Shown here piece after piece: positions 1 through 6,032 of a DNA stretch of 6,536 nucleotides. Below the pieces are notes generated by a model. The model did not search any database. It was not told the DNA's origin and worked only from the letters and a program-made list of their open reading frames with translations. Positions within the stretch are counted from its first letter, which is position 1. Each line of letters opens with the position of its first letter. The DNA is taken from positions 1-6,536 of the forward strand of contig JALOMU010000283.1 of the NCBI GenBank assembly GCA_025455285.1, written 5' to 3'. This DNA comes from Flavihumibacter sp. (GTDB lineage Bacteria; Bacteroidota; Bacteroidia; Chitinophagales; Chitinophagaceae). The position numbers and the translations under genes are program-made.

Positions 1-1
1 T

Positions 2-172
2 GATGGAAAAGATTTTGATCAGGGTACAGTTGGAAGTTCCAACAGGGTATCGTTGTCTGGTAATGGTTTGAATAATATGAAAAACAGGGCACGTGAACTA
101 AACGGTGAAATAACAATCCTATCTGAACCGGGAAAGGGAACTACCCTTATTTTATGGTTTACATTCACCTGA
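2..172 (+). CDS. Sensor histidine kinase, C-terminal fragment (ATPase domain end)
   Basis: The reading frame enters from the left edge and ends at TGA 170-172, giving the last 56 residues of a longer protein. They match the end of a HATPase_c domain. An early DGKDF segment corresponds to the G1 box (DxGxG-like). The GNGLNNMKNRA segment is the G2 box with the arginine and alanine typical of NarL-type kinases. SEPGKGTTL near the end is the final glycine-rich loop and beta strand. The protein would autophosphorylate a histidine and pass the phosphate to the response regulator encoded 55 bases downstream. The kinase family with a HisKA_3 dimerisation domain is inferred from the G2-box style and the NarL-type partner. 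The sensor domain, membrane segments and the phosphorylated histidine lie outside the window, so the signal is unknown. Confidence 0.85.
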   Translation, partial: DGKDFDQGTVGSSNRVSLSGNGLNNMKNRARELNGEITILSEPGKGTTLILWFTFT

Positions 173-227
173 TTTGGGGATAGGCAGGCAAATTTTGCTT
201 TTTTAAATTTGTAAGAACACACCAACA

Positions 228-875
228 ATGAGTCTACGCATTTCGATATTTGACGATAATAAAAATATTCGGGAGAGTATTAAAATGTTATTGGAAACTG
301 TTCCGGATTTTCAGGTCGTTGGCGCTTATTGTCATGTATTGGACTGTGTAGATGATGTAAAAGAATCCAAACCGGATGTGGTATTAATGGATATTGAAAT
401 GCCAGGTATGACCGGCATAGCGGCCCTGATTAAGCTGAAGCAGGAATTTCCCAATATCCAGGTTCTTATGCAAACGGTATTTGAAGACGATGACCGGGTT
501 TTTGATAGCATTTGTGCTGGGGCTTCTGGTTATATCCTGAAAAATCAATTGAATACAAAATTGGTGGATGCTATCAGGGAGCTTCAGTTTGGAGGTTCTC
601 CTATGTCGCCATCAATAGCCCGGAAAGTACTGAACAAACTACAATCCATACCACAACATGTTCGGCCTGATCAGGCACCTGATTACCATCTTACTGCCAG
701 AGAAAAAGATGTATTATCCTGCCTTGTAAATGGACTTAGTTATAAAATGATCGCAGCAGAATTAAGTATCAGCTACGAAACTGTTCGCTCACATGTGAAA
801 AAAATATACGAAAAACTTCATGTCGCTTCTCTAACCGAGATGGTAGCAAAAGCAATCAATCAACGAATCGTGTAA
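228..875 (+). CDS. NarL/FixJ-family response regulator transcription factor
   Basis: This 215-residue protein has the standard two-domain plan. Residues 1 to about 120 are a receiver domain: acidic pair D9-D10, phosphoacceptor D55 in VVLMDIEMPG, T83 in the switch position and K105 in YILKNQ. Residues about 154-215 are a LuxR-type helix-turn-helix starting LTAREKDVL, with the recognition segment ISYETVRSHVKKIYEKL. All catalytic receiver residues are present, so it should be phosphorylatable and bind DNA as a dimer. It sits 55 bases after the histidine kinase fragment, its likely partner, and 28 bases before the hydrolase gene, so read-through into the downstream cluster is plausible. ATG 228 gives the normal family start (short strand, then the acidic pair) and has an A-rich leader without Shine-Dalgarno. 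Target genes are not shown by the sequence; control of the downstream genes is an inference from position. Confidence 0.93.
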   Translation: MSLRISIFDDNKNIRESIKMLLETVPDFQVVGAYCHVLDCVDDVKESKPDVVLMDIEMPGMTGIAALIKLKQEFPNIQVLMQTVFEDDDRVFDSICAGASGYILKNQLNTKLVDAIRELQFGGSPMSPSIARKVLNKLQSIPQHVRPDQAPDYHLTAREKDVLSCLVNGLSYKMIAAELSISYETVRSHVKKIYEKLHVASLTEMVAKAINQRIV

Positions 876-903
876 TTTTTTTTCATACTTAAATCAAATC
901 AAC

Positions 904-1761
904 ATGAAATTTGTAGTTTTCTGTTGGTTGCTCCTGTTAGCAACCATGGGCCAGGATTTGCACGCCCAACACGCCCCTATTCCAGTTAAACTGGATTTTT
1001 ACGAAAAAGGAAAAGGTAATCCGGTTCAAATTTTGTTCTTGCACGGATATTCTGATTCCTGGTTTTCATTTTATAAGCTGATTAATGAGTTGCCTGATGA
1101 ATTTCACTGTATTGCAGTTAGTTTAAGAGGGCATGGTGATTCTCCAAAGCCTGACAAAGGTTATTCTCAGGATGAGATGGTTGAAGACATCATTTATTTT
1201 ATGAATCAGCAACACCTGGATAAAGTTGTTGTTGTAGGCCATTCAATGGGTGCCAGTGTTGCCATGAAAATGGCATTACAATATCCTGAGCGAACATCTT
1301 CATTGATATTGTTGGCAGCATTTGCATCTTTTGAGGATAAGGAATTTATACCAGATTTACTCAAAGCAACGCAAGCACTAAAGGATCCGGTTGATCCGGT
1401 TTTTATTCGCGATTTTCAACTTAGTACAATGGCTCGCAAACTTCCGGCAGCATTTATGGAAACGGTAATATCGGAGAGTCAAAAACTCAATGCAATAGTA
1501 TGGAAAGAAACCTTGAAAGGTTTAGTAAATGCGTCTTACGAAACATCCTTAATCAGATATCAAAAACCAGTATTGCTAATTTGGGGAGAAGCGGATCAAC
1601 AGACCCTGAAAGACGATCAGGACAGATTATTGAAAGCATTTCCAAATGCCTATTTGATGCGTTATGAAAAAACCGGTCACGCAGTTCATTGGGAAAGACC
1701 AGGACAAGTTGCTGGAGATATGCTTGCATTCCTTGAACTTATCAGGACTTCACCGGAATAG
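904..1761 (+). CDS. Secreted alpha/beta-fold hydrolase
   Basis: A 285-residue enzyme of the alpha/beta hydrolase fold. Residues 1-21 form a Sec signal peptide (K2, hydrophobic stretch VVFCWLLLLA, probable cleavage after LHA at 21), so it should act in the periplasm or outside. The oxyanion-hole motif FLHGYSDS lies at 45-52. The nucleophile elbow GHSMG places S114, the acid is D231 in WGEAD, and the base is H259 in KTGHAVHW, so the Ser-Asp-His triad is complete. LRGHGDSPKP at 74-83 is also typical of the family. Esterase, lactonase, haloalkane dehalogenase and cofactor-free perhydrolase relatives share these motifs; the serine nucleophile argues against a dehalogenase, and the substrate cannot be decided. 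A perfect 9-base tandem repeat encodes DPVDPV at 161-166. It lies 28 bases after the response regulator gene and 81 bases before the haloperoxidase-like gene. Confidence 0.9.
   Translation: MKFVVFCWLLLLATMGQDLHAQHAPIPVKLDFYEKGKGNPVQILFLHGYSDSWFSFYKLINELPDEFHCIAVSLRGHGDSPKPDKGYSQDEMVEDIIYFMNQQHLDKVVVVGHSMGASVAMKMALQYPERTSSLILLAAFASFEDKEFIPDLLKATQALKDPVDPVFIRDFQLSTMARKLPAAFMETVISESQKLNAIVWKETLKGLVNASYETSLIRYQKPVLLIWGEADQQTLKDDQDRLLKAFPNAYLMRYEKTGHAVHWERPGQVAGDMLAFLELIRTSPE
1384..1401 (+). repeat. In-frame 9-bp tandem duplication in the hydrolase gene
   Basis: GATCCGGTT occurs twice head to tail (1384-1392 and 1393-1401). It is in frame and encodes Asp-Pro-Val twice, in the region between the nucleophile and the acid residue where cap or lid insertions occur in this fold. 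It may be a recent slippage product or simply chance. Confidence 0.6.
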
Positions 1762-1785
1762 GGTAGGGATTTCACGTGATTGGGG

Positions 1786-1817
1786 ATTGATTAAGGAGGA
1801 TGGAAAACGCAGCTTTG
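1786..1817 (+). promoter_or_regulatory. Candidate Bacteroidota-type promoter for the haloperoxidase-like gene
   Basis: ATTG at 1786-1789 and CAGCTTTG at 1810-1817 are separated by 20 bases. The known Bacteroidota consensus is TTTG, 19-21 bases, TAnnTTTG, so each half has one mismatch and the spacing is right. Transcription would start about 20 bases before ATG 1843. It lies in the 81-base gap after the hydrolase stop, the widest gap in the plus-strand cluster. Such short degenerate motifs arise by chance, so confidence is low. Confidence 0.3.
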
Positions 1818-1842
1818 TTTCTTAATTTTTAAACCATCACGT

Positions 1843-3114
1843 ATGAAAAAGTTGAGACAATTTATGGTCGTTATCGCAATAGGTGCCATAGCGATTTCTT
1901 CTTGTAACCGGCACGATGCGCCGGAAGTAGTTAAAGACCCTTATTCCAACCAGGTTATCCTTGATTGGAACGAAGCAATTGTAATAGCCATGGGCGGCCC
2001 TTCTTATCAGCATTCCCTGCTTGCATCAAGAATTGGTGCCATGGTGCACCTGGCTATGCATGATGCTATTAATGCGGCAAGACCTTCCTATAGATCCTAT
2101 GCTTATTTTGGGAAAAATGAAAAAGCGGATCCAACTGTAGCAGCCGCTGTTGCAGCTCATGAAGTTTTGGTTGGTAATTTCCCGGATAAACAAAGCGTAC
2201 TTGATTCTATTTTGAGTGTATCCATTCAGCAGGTTCCGGATACAGATGCTAAAACAAATGGAATCGCATTAGGTAAGGCGGCAGCAGCAGCCATGCTTCA
2301 AATTAGGGCGGATGATGGTGCTTTTCAGGATCCTATCGCCCCCGTAGAGCCGTCTTCTTCAGCAGGAGTTTACCAGTTGGTTCCACCTTTCAATTTCATT
2401 TTTGCTCCCCATTGGAAAACAATGAAATTATTCGGCTTGCAGAAGCAGGACCAGTTTCGCTCCGTTCCTCCACCTGCTTTAAACAGCGATGAGTATACGG
2501 AGGCATTTAAGGAGGTTCAATTACGCGGACAGTTACAAAGTACTATTCGTACCGCTGAACAAACTGAGCAGGCACAATTCTGGTACGAATTTTCAGAGAT
2601 GGGATGGAACAGGGTGGCCAGGGTAGCGATAGCTGATAAAAAATTGGGACTCATTGAATCCGCCAGAGTCATGGCACTGGTTAATATGGCACTGGCTGAT
2701 TCTTATACTGCAGGTTGGGATTCCAAGTTTCATTATAATTTATGGAGACCCTTTACTGCCATCCGGAATGCGGGGCAGGATGGAAATACAGAAACTGTCG
2801 TAGATTTGACCTGGGATCCCTTTATGCCAACACCTCCGGTTCAGGATTACCCTTCTACCCATAGTGTACTTGGAAATGCCGGTGCTACCGTACTCACTAA
2901 GTTACTAGGCAAAAACACCGGCTTTAGTATGACCTCGACTACCGGTCCTGAAGGTTTGGTTAAGACTTTTGTTAGTTTTCTGGCGGCGGCTGATGAAAAT
3001 GCAGATTCAAGAGTAAGTGCCGGAATTCATTTCCGTTTTGCATGTGCCGCTGGCCAGGAAATGGGAAATAAGATTGGAGACTATGTGGTCAAAAACCATT
3101 TGCTTCCATTATGA
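1843..3114 (+). CDS. Vanadium-dependent haloperoxidase / PAP2-superfamily lipoprotein
   Basis: A 423-residue protein with a lipoprotein signal: charged KK at 2-3, hydrophobic 8-18, lipobox ISSC with lipidated C21. The C-terminal half carries all the anion-binding and catalytic positions of vanadium haloperoxidases: K295 and R302-P303 (K-x6-RP), S338 and H340 (Y-P-S-T-H), and R390 with H396 (SRVSAGIH). The all-helical first half includes the segment RIGAMVHLAMHDAINAA (63-79), usual in bacterial members. In the known family vanadate is bound here and halide is oxidised by peroxide; acid phosphatases of the same superfamily use the same pocket for phosphate esters. Two departures stand out: T339 replaces the usual glycine of PSGH, and V333 sits where the Curvularia chloroperoxidase has F397. 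Haloperoxidase activity is therefore inferred, not certain. The TPR gene follows after 30 bases, probably in the same transcript. Confidence 0.85.
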   Translation: MKKLRQFMVVIAIGAIAISSCNRHDAPEVVKDPYSNQVILDWNEAIVIAMGGPSYQHSLLASRIGAMVHLAMHDAINAARPSYRSYAYFGKNEKADPTVAAAVAAHEVLVGNFPDKQSVLDSILSVSIQQVPDTDAKTNGIALGKAAAAAMLQIRADDGAFQDPIAPVEPSSSAGVYQLVPPFNFIFAPHWKTMKLFGLQKQDQFRSVPPPALNSDEYTEAFKEVQLRGQLQSTIRTAEQTEQAQFWYEFSEMGWNRVARVAIADKKLGLIESARVMALVNMALADSYTAGWDSKFHYNLWRPFTAIRNAGQDGNTETVVDLTWDPFMPTPPVQDYPSTHSVLGNAGATVLTKLLGKNTGFSMTSTTGPEGLVKTFVSFLAAADENADSRVSAGIHFRFACAAGQEMGNKIGDYVVKNHLLPL

Positions 3115-3144
3115 AATATTGTTAATCACTAAAACCCAGTTATC

Positions 3145-4800
3145 ATGAAAAGTGTGCTTATACTGGCATTGTGCCTTGGGTTGGCTTATTTTTTCACCTC
3201 CGGAAAAAAGGGCCAAGGTAGGGAAGAAGCTGTTTCTTCAAGCATTCCCGTGTTTTGCGCACCGGCGCTTGATTGGTCTTTGATGGGAGATGATCACGGT
3301 CCGCTTATCAAAGAATTTAAACTGGTTCACCTGCAAGTATCTACTAAAGAAGATTCCGCACAACTTTATTTTGACCAGGGATTGAGTCAGTTGTATGCTT
3401 TTAATCATGGAGAAGCGGGAAGATCCTTTAAAACCGCGATCCGGCTGGATCCATCCGCTGCTATGCCCTATTGGGGGCTTGCTATGGTACTTGGACCCAA
3501 TTACAATGCTGCATTGAATCCCGGTGCATTAAAAGATATCAATGAAGCTATCCAAAATGCAAAGTCCCGAAGCCTGACTGCAACAGAATTGGAAAAGGGC
3601 CTGATTAATGCGCTGGCATTGCGTTTTCCTGCTACTCCGGTTGAAGACATGACACCATACAATGCCGCATATGTAAAGGCAATGAAGGAATTGTATGAAT
3701 TGCATCCTTCCAGTGAGGAAATAGCGGTACTGTATATAGATGCACTGATGAATGAGCATCCCTGGAATTTCTGGCTAAAAGACGGAACAGCGCAGCCATG
3801 GACCAGTCATACAGTTTCTGGTGCCATTCATTATTATATTCATGCAACGGAAGCTTCCAGGGAACCAGAGAAAGCGCTTCCCTATGCGGATAAACTGGCT
3901 GCATTGGTAAAAGGGAATGGTCACCTGGTACACATGCCTTCTCATACTTATATCCGTACAGGTGATTATCATAAAGGGGTATTGGTAAATGAAGAAGCTT
4001 CCGCTTCAGATAGTGTGTATATAAGTCAGTGCCGTGCCCAGGGATTTTATCCAATGTTACTGTATCCGCATAATATTCATTTTCTGGCAGCCTGTGCCTT
4101 TTTGGAAGGAAGTTCAAAAAAAGCCATTGATGCAGCCTGGATGGTTTCGCGGAAGACTGATAAAAAAAACCTGGCAGAGAGCATCACGGTTCAGCATTTT
4201 TACAGTATCCCCTATTATGTGCTGGCCCAGCTTGAAAAATGGGAAGAAATTCTTCGGTTACCCATGCCCGGGGAGTCATTGAAGTATCCCAAAGCAATCT
4301 GGCACTATGCAAGAGGATTGGCATTTGCGGGTAAATCGGACTATAAAAATGCCAGCCTGGAACTTTCTGCCCTGGAAAAAATTGCTGCAGAAGGGACTTT
4401 AAAGGAGCAAATAATCTGGGATATGAACCCGGCCCAGCAACTTGTAGATATGGCAGTTCTCATTCTGAAAGGAGAACTGAACGCCCGGCAGGGAAAACTG
4501 GATCAGGCCATAACACAATTCAAAGAGGCAATTCATCTGGAAGATCAGTTGAACTACAATGAACCACCCGACTGGTTTTTTTCCAATCGTTTACGATTAG
4601 GGAGCTGGTTCATAAAATCCGGCCAGTTTGAGGCAGCTGAGAAAGTGTATCAGGAAGACCTGGAAACCTTCCCGGAAAATGGATGGGCTTTAAACGGCCT
4701 TCAAAAAGCGCTGACAGGCCAGGGGAAAAAGGCTGCAGCAAGGGAAGTGCAATCCCGTTTCCAAAAAGCCTGGCAGTGGGCTGATATCACGCTGAAATAA
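3145..4800 (+). CDS. Exported TPR-repeat protein with conserved histidine clusters, function unknown
   Basis: A 551-residue protein with an N-terminal hydrophobic segment (about 4-18) that is either a cleaved signal peptide or an anchor; C10 lacks a good lipobox. TPR-like helical pairs are clear at about 74-107 (FDQGLSQLYAF, then FKTAIRLDPSAAMPYWGLA), 443-465 and 492-520. The middle holds well-defined histidine motifs: HYYIH (229-233), GHLVHMPSHTYIRTGDY (259-275) and YPHNIHF (307-313); DYHKG, NEPPDWFF (472-479) and KAWQWAD (541-547) are further hallmarks. To my knowledge these mark a widespread family annotated only as TPR protein, without an established function. The histidine clusters suggest metal or heme binding, which is inference. 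It follows the haloperoxidase-like gene by 30 bases with no promoter visible between them, so both are probably made together in the envelope. ATG 3145 directly precedes the export signal. Confidence 0.8.
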   Translation: MKSVLILALCLGLAYFFTSGKKGQGREEAVSSSIPVFCAPALDWSLMGDDHGPLIKEFKLVHLQVSTKEDSAQLYFDQGLSQLYAFNHGEAGRSFKTAIRLDPSAAMPYWGLAMVLGPNYNAALNPGALKDINEAIQNAKSRSLTATELEKGLINALALRFPATPVEDMTPYNAAYVKAMKELYELHPSSEEIAVLYIDALMNEHPWNFWLKDGTAQPWTSHTVSGAIHYYIHATEASREPEKALPYADKLAALVKGNGHLVHMPSHTYIRTGDYHKGVLVNEEASASDSVYISQCRAQGFYPMLLYPHNIHFLAACAFLEGSSKKAIDAAWMVSRKTDKKNLAESITVQHFYSIPYYVLAQLEKWEEILRLPMPGESLKYPKAIWHYARGLAFAGKSDYKNASLELSALEKIAAEGTLKEQIIWDMNPAQQLVDMAVLILKGELNARQGKLDQAITQFKEAIHLEDQLNYNEPPDWFFSNRLRLGSWFIKSGQFEAAEKVYQEDLETFPENGWALNGLQKALTGQGKKAAAREVQSRFQKAWQWADITLK

Positions 4801-4808
4801 TTTTGAGT

Positions 4809-4866
4809 GGTGTCAGACAGATTTAAGTACAATGTATTAACATCGTGTTTACATATGTCTGACACC
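4809..4866. repeat. 58-base imperfect palindrome (hairpin element) at the start of the HExxH gene
   Basis: The outer arms GGTGTCAGACA (4809-4819) and TGTCTGACACC (4856-4866) are perfect 11-base inverted repeats. Inside, ATGTA (4832-4836) pairs with TACAT (4850-4854), and AACA (4839-4842) pairs with TGTT (4846-4849) around a TCG loop. About 20 base pairs can form, interrupted by a 12-base bulge (4820-4831) facing one base (4855), and a 2-base bulge (4837-4838). The element begins 8 bases after the TPR stop codon and its 3' arm overlaps the ATG at 4855. It could be an mRNA structure controlling translation, a transcript-end stabiliser, or a REP-like repeat. No T-tract follows, so it is not a standard terminator. 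Confidence 0.8.
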
Positions 4867-5208
4867 TTTCATATCAAGGAGGATTCCTTTTGGGCAAAGC
4901 TGGCGGCCAAACGAATGAAAGCTGATAAGATGGCGATGGTGCTGGGAAAAACCATTCATCTTTATAACACGCAGCATCAGGAATTTCTGAGAAACAAACG
5001 CTGGCTTCGGCATGAATTGGCGCATATCCGGCAGTTCCGGCAATATGGCTGGATTCGTTTCCTGTTTCTTTACCTGGTAGAATCCTTTAGAAAAGGCTAT
5101 TATTTGAATCGCTTTGAAGTTGAGGCGAGAGAAGCAGAGCAGGATCCTTTTCTGGAGGACAAATTTACTTTCAAGCCCAATTTCGCCCAGTCAGAAAATC
5201 TAACCTGA
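4855..5208 (+). CDS. Small HExxH putative metalloprotease-like protein (DUF4157-like)
   Basis: A 117-residue protein from ATG 4855. The core is HELAHIRQ with H53, E54 and H57, the zinc-binding and catalytic signature of zincin metallopeptidases. It is followed by a hydrophobic helix YGWIRFLFLYLVESF (64-78) and then RFEVEAREAE (86-95), where E88 or E90 could be the third zinc ligand of a gluzincin. The HELxHxxQ form resembles DUF4157-type proteins. Residues 22-40 (KADKMAMVLGKTIHLYNTQ) look like the strand usually found before the active-site helix. No signal peptide is seen; the protein is close to a minimal catalytic core, so activity is uncertain. An in-frame GTG at 4807 would add 16 residues, but they run through the left arm of the palindrome and look non-coding; ATG 4855 is preferred. 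The gene ends directly against the birA stop codon. Confidence 0.75.
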   Translation: MSDTFHIKEDSFWAKLAAKRMKADKMAMVLGKTIHLYNTQHQEFLRNKRWLRHELAHIRQFRQYGWIRFLFLYLVESFRKGYYLNRFEVEAREAEQDPFLEDKFTFKPNFAQSENLT

Positions 5209-5952
5209 TTAGACCCACTCAATTTCTCCAACCCGAAATTGGCGGTCGGTTTTATCCCTGGTCAGGAGTTCTCCGTTTGAATCCACTCCAAGCACCAGGC
5301 TTTCAAAAACTATTGAGTTCTTGCGAAACTTGCAGATTTCTCCTTTTCCGAACAAATGAGCCTGGTAATCTTCATGCAGTTTAAATCTCTTTCCATCCCG
5401 CAACTGTTGCCATCGGAACTCCAGGCTTTCAAATAATTTGCGGGTCTCCTCCATCAAATCATAGGTTTTTCCGGTTATTTGCCGAATAGAAACCGGTTTC
5501 CGACCCGTCTCTTCAAATACCACCTGGTTTACATTAATGCCCATTCCAACCACTGCAAACTGCCATTCTGAACCGGACCATTTGTTTTCGATCAGGATGC
5601 CGCCTGCCTTTCTGTCACGCCAGAAAAGATCATTCGGCCACTTAACCCGGGTCTCCTCTCCGGTATGCTTAGCCAGCCAGTCGCGGGCTCCCAGCGCCAT
5701 TGCCATACTCAGGTAAAATAGGTCCGAACTCGCCAGCTGACTGGTTTCCAACACTATACTTACCATGATATTGGTGGCTGGCTCACTTTGCCATTGCTTC
5801 CCTCTTTGCCCTTTTCCCGCTGTTTGTTCCAATGCAAAAAAAGCGGATCCATGTTCTGCCTTCCGCAACTGAACCTGGCCCATGGCATAGTTGTTGGAGC
5901 TGTCTACGGAGTCCAGAATGGTAAGCTTATGTCCTATAGGATAATGAGGCAT
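5209..5952 (-). CDS. birA: Biotin--[acetyl-CoA-carboxylase] ligase, catalytic-only type
   Basis: From ATG 5950-5952 the protein has 247 residues. It would activate biotin as biotinyl-AMP and attach it to the carrier lysine of biotin carboxylases in the cytoplasm. Visible motifs: DSVDSSNNYA (14-23); the adenylate-binding loop EQTAGKGQRGKQW (42-54), matching the GRGRRGR loop of E. coli BirA with Q49 for its R118; KWPND (104-108); the catalytic lysine K115 in RKAGGILIE; and VVGMGINVN (134-142). Residues about 203-247 form the small C-terminal domain. There is no N-terminal helix-turn-helix, so this should be a ligase that is not a biotin-operon repressor. The frame stays open to ATG 6058-6060, which would add 36 residues, but that stretch has no family motif and would overlap rsfS; MPHYPIGHKL is a natural family start. 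It is tail-to-tail with the HExxH gene and divergent from rsfS. Confidence 0.93.
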   Translation of the reverse strand: MPHYPIGHKLTILDSVDSSNNYAMGQVQLRKAEHGSAFFALEQTAGKGQRGKQWQSEPATNIMVSIVLETSQLASSDLFYLSMAMALGARDWLAKHTGEETRVKWPNDLFWRDRKAGGILIENKWSGSEWQFAVVGMGINVNQVVFEETGRKPVSIRQITGKTYDLMEETRKLFESLEFRWQQLRDGKRFKLHEDYQAHLFGKGEICKFRKNSIVFESLVLGVDSNGELLTRDKTDRQFRVGEIEWV

Positions 5953-6032
5953 AGGATTGCGCAAAAGATTAGTACTTTTGATCGGGACGAATGTAGTATT
6001 TTCAGTTTTTAGTTCACTAAAAGAATAGATTA

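Noticed and set aside
204..211. TAAATTTG, an exact match to the Bacteroidota -7 element, before the response regulator gene
   Set aside because: No TTTG-like -33 element lies 19-21 bases upstream, and the gene is close enough to the kinase gene to be in its transcript.
1800..1832. Ten-residue open frame (MENAALFLNF) preceded by AAGGAGG in the gap before the haloperoxidase-like gene
   Set aside because: The AAGGAGG touches the ATG with no spacing, the frame is very short, and Bacteroidota rarely use Shine-Dalgarno sites; no sign that it is a leader peptide.
1772..1842. Palindrome TCACGTGA (1772-1779) and a matching ATCACGT just before the haloperoxidase ATG (1836-1842)
   Set aside because: Seven-base pairing over a 55-base loop is within chance expectation and no further pairing supports it.
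3632..4117. A 161-residue open frame on the minus strand within the TPR gene
   Set aside because: It lies wholly inside a well-supported gene, has no recognisable motif, and its composition is that expected of an antisense shadow.
4807..4854. GTG start at 4807 giving a 133-residue HExxH protein
   Set aside because: The extra 16 residues are encoded by the palindrome's left arm and loop, lack family character, and ATG 4855 is in frame immediately before the plausible N-terminus.
4876..4882. Strong Shine-Dalgarno-like AAGGAGG inside the HExxH gene
   Set aside because: It encodes Lys-Glu-Asp of the protein N-terminus and the next in-frame ATG (4915) is too far away to use it.
5962..5980. Inverted repeat CAAAAG / CTTTTG and -7-like TACTTTTG between birA and rsfS
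   Set aside because: The arms are only 6 bases and AT-rich, and there is no -33 partner at proper spacing; it could be an operator but the support is too weak to annotate.
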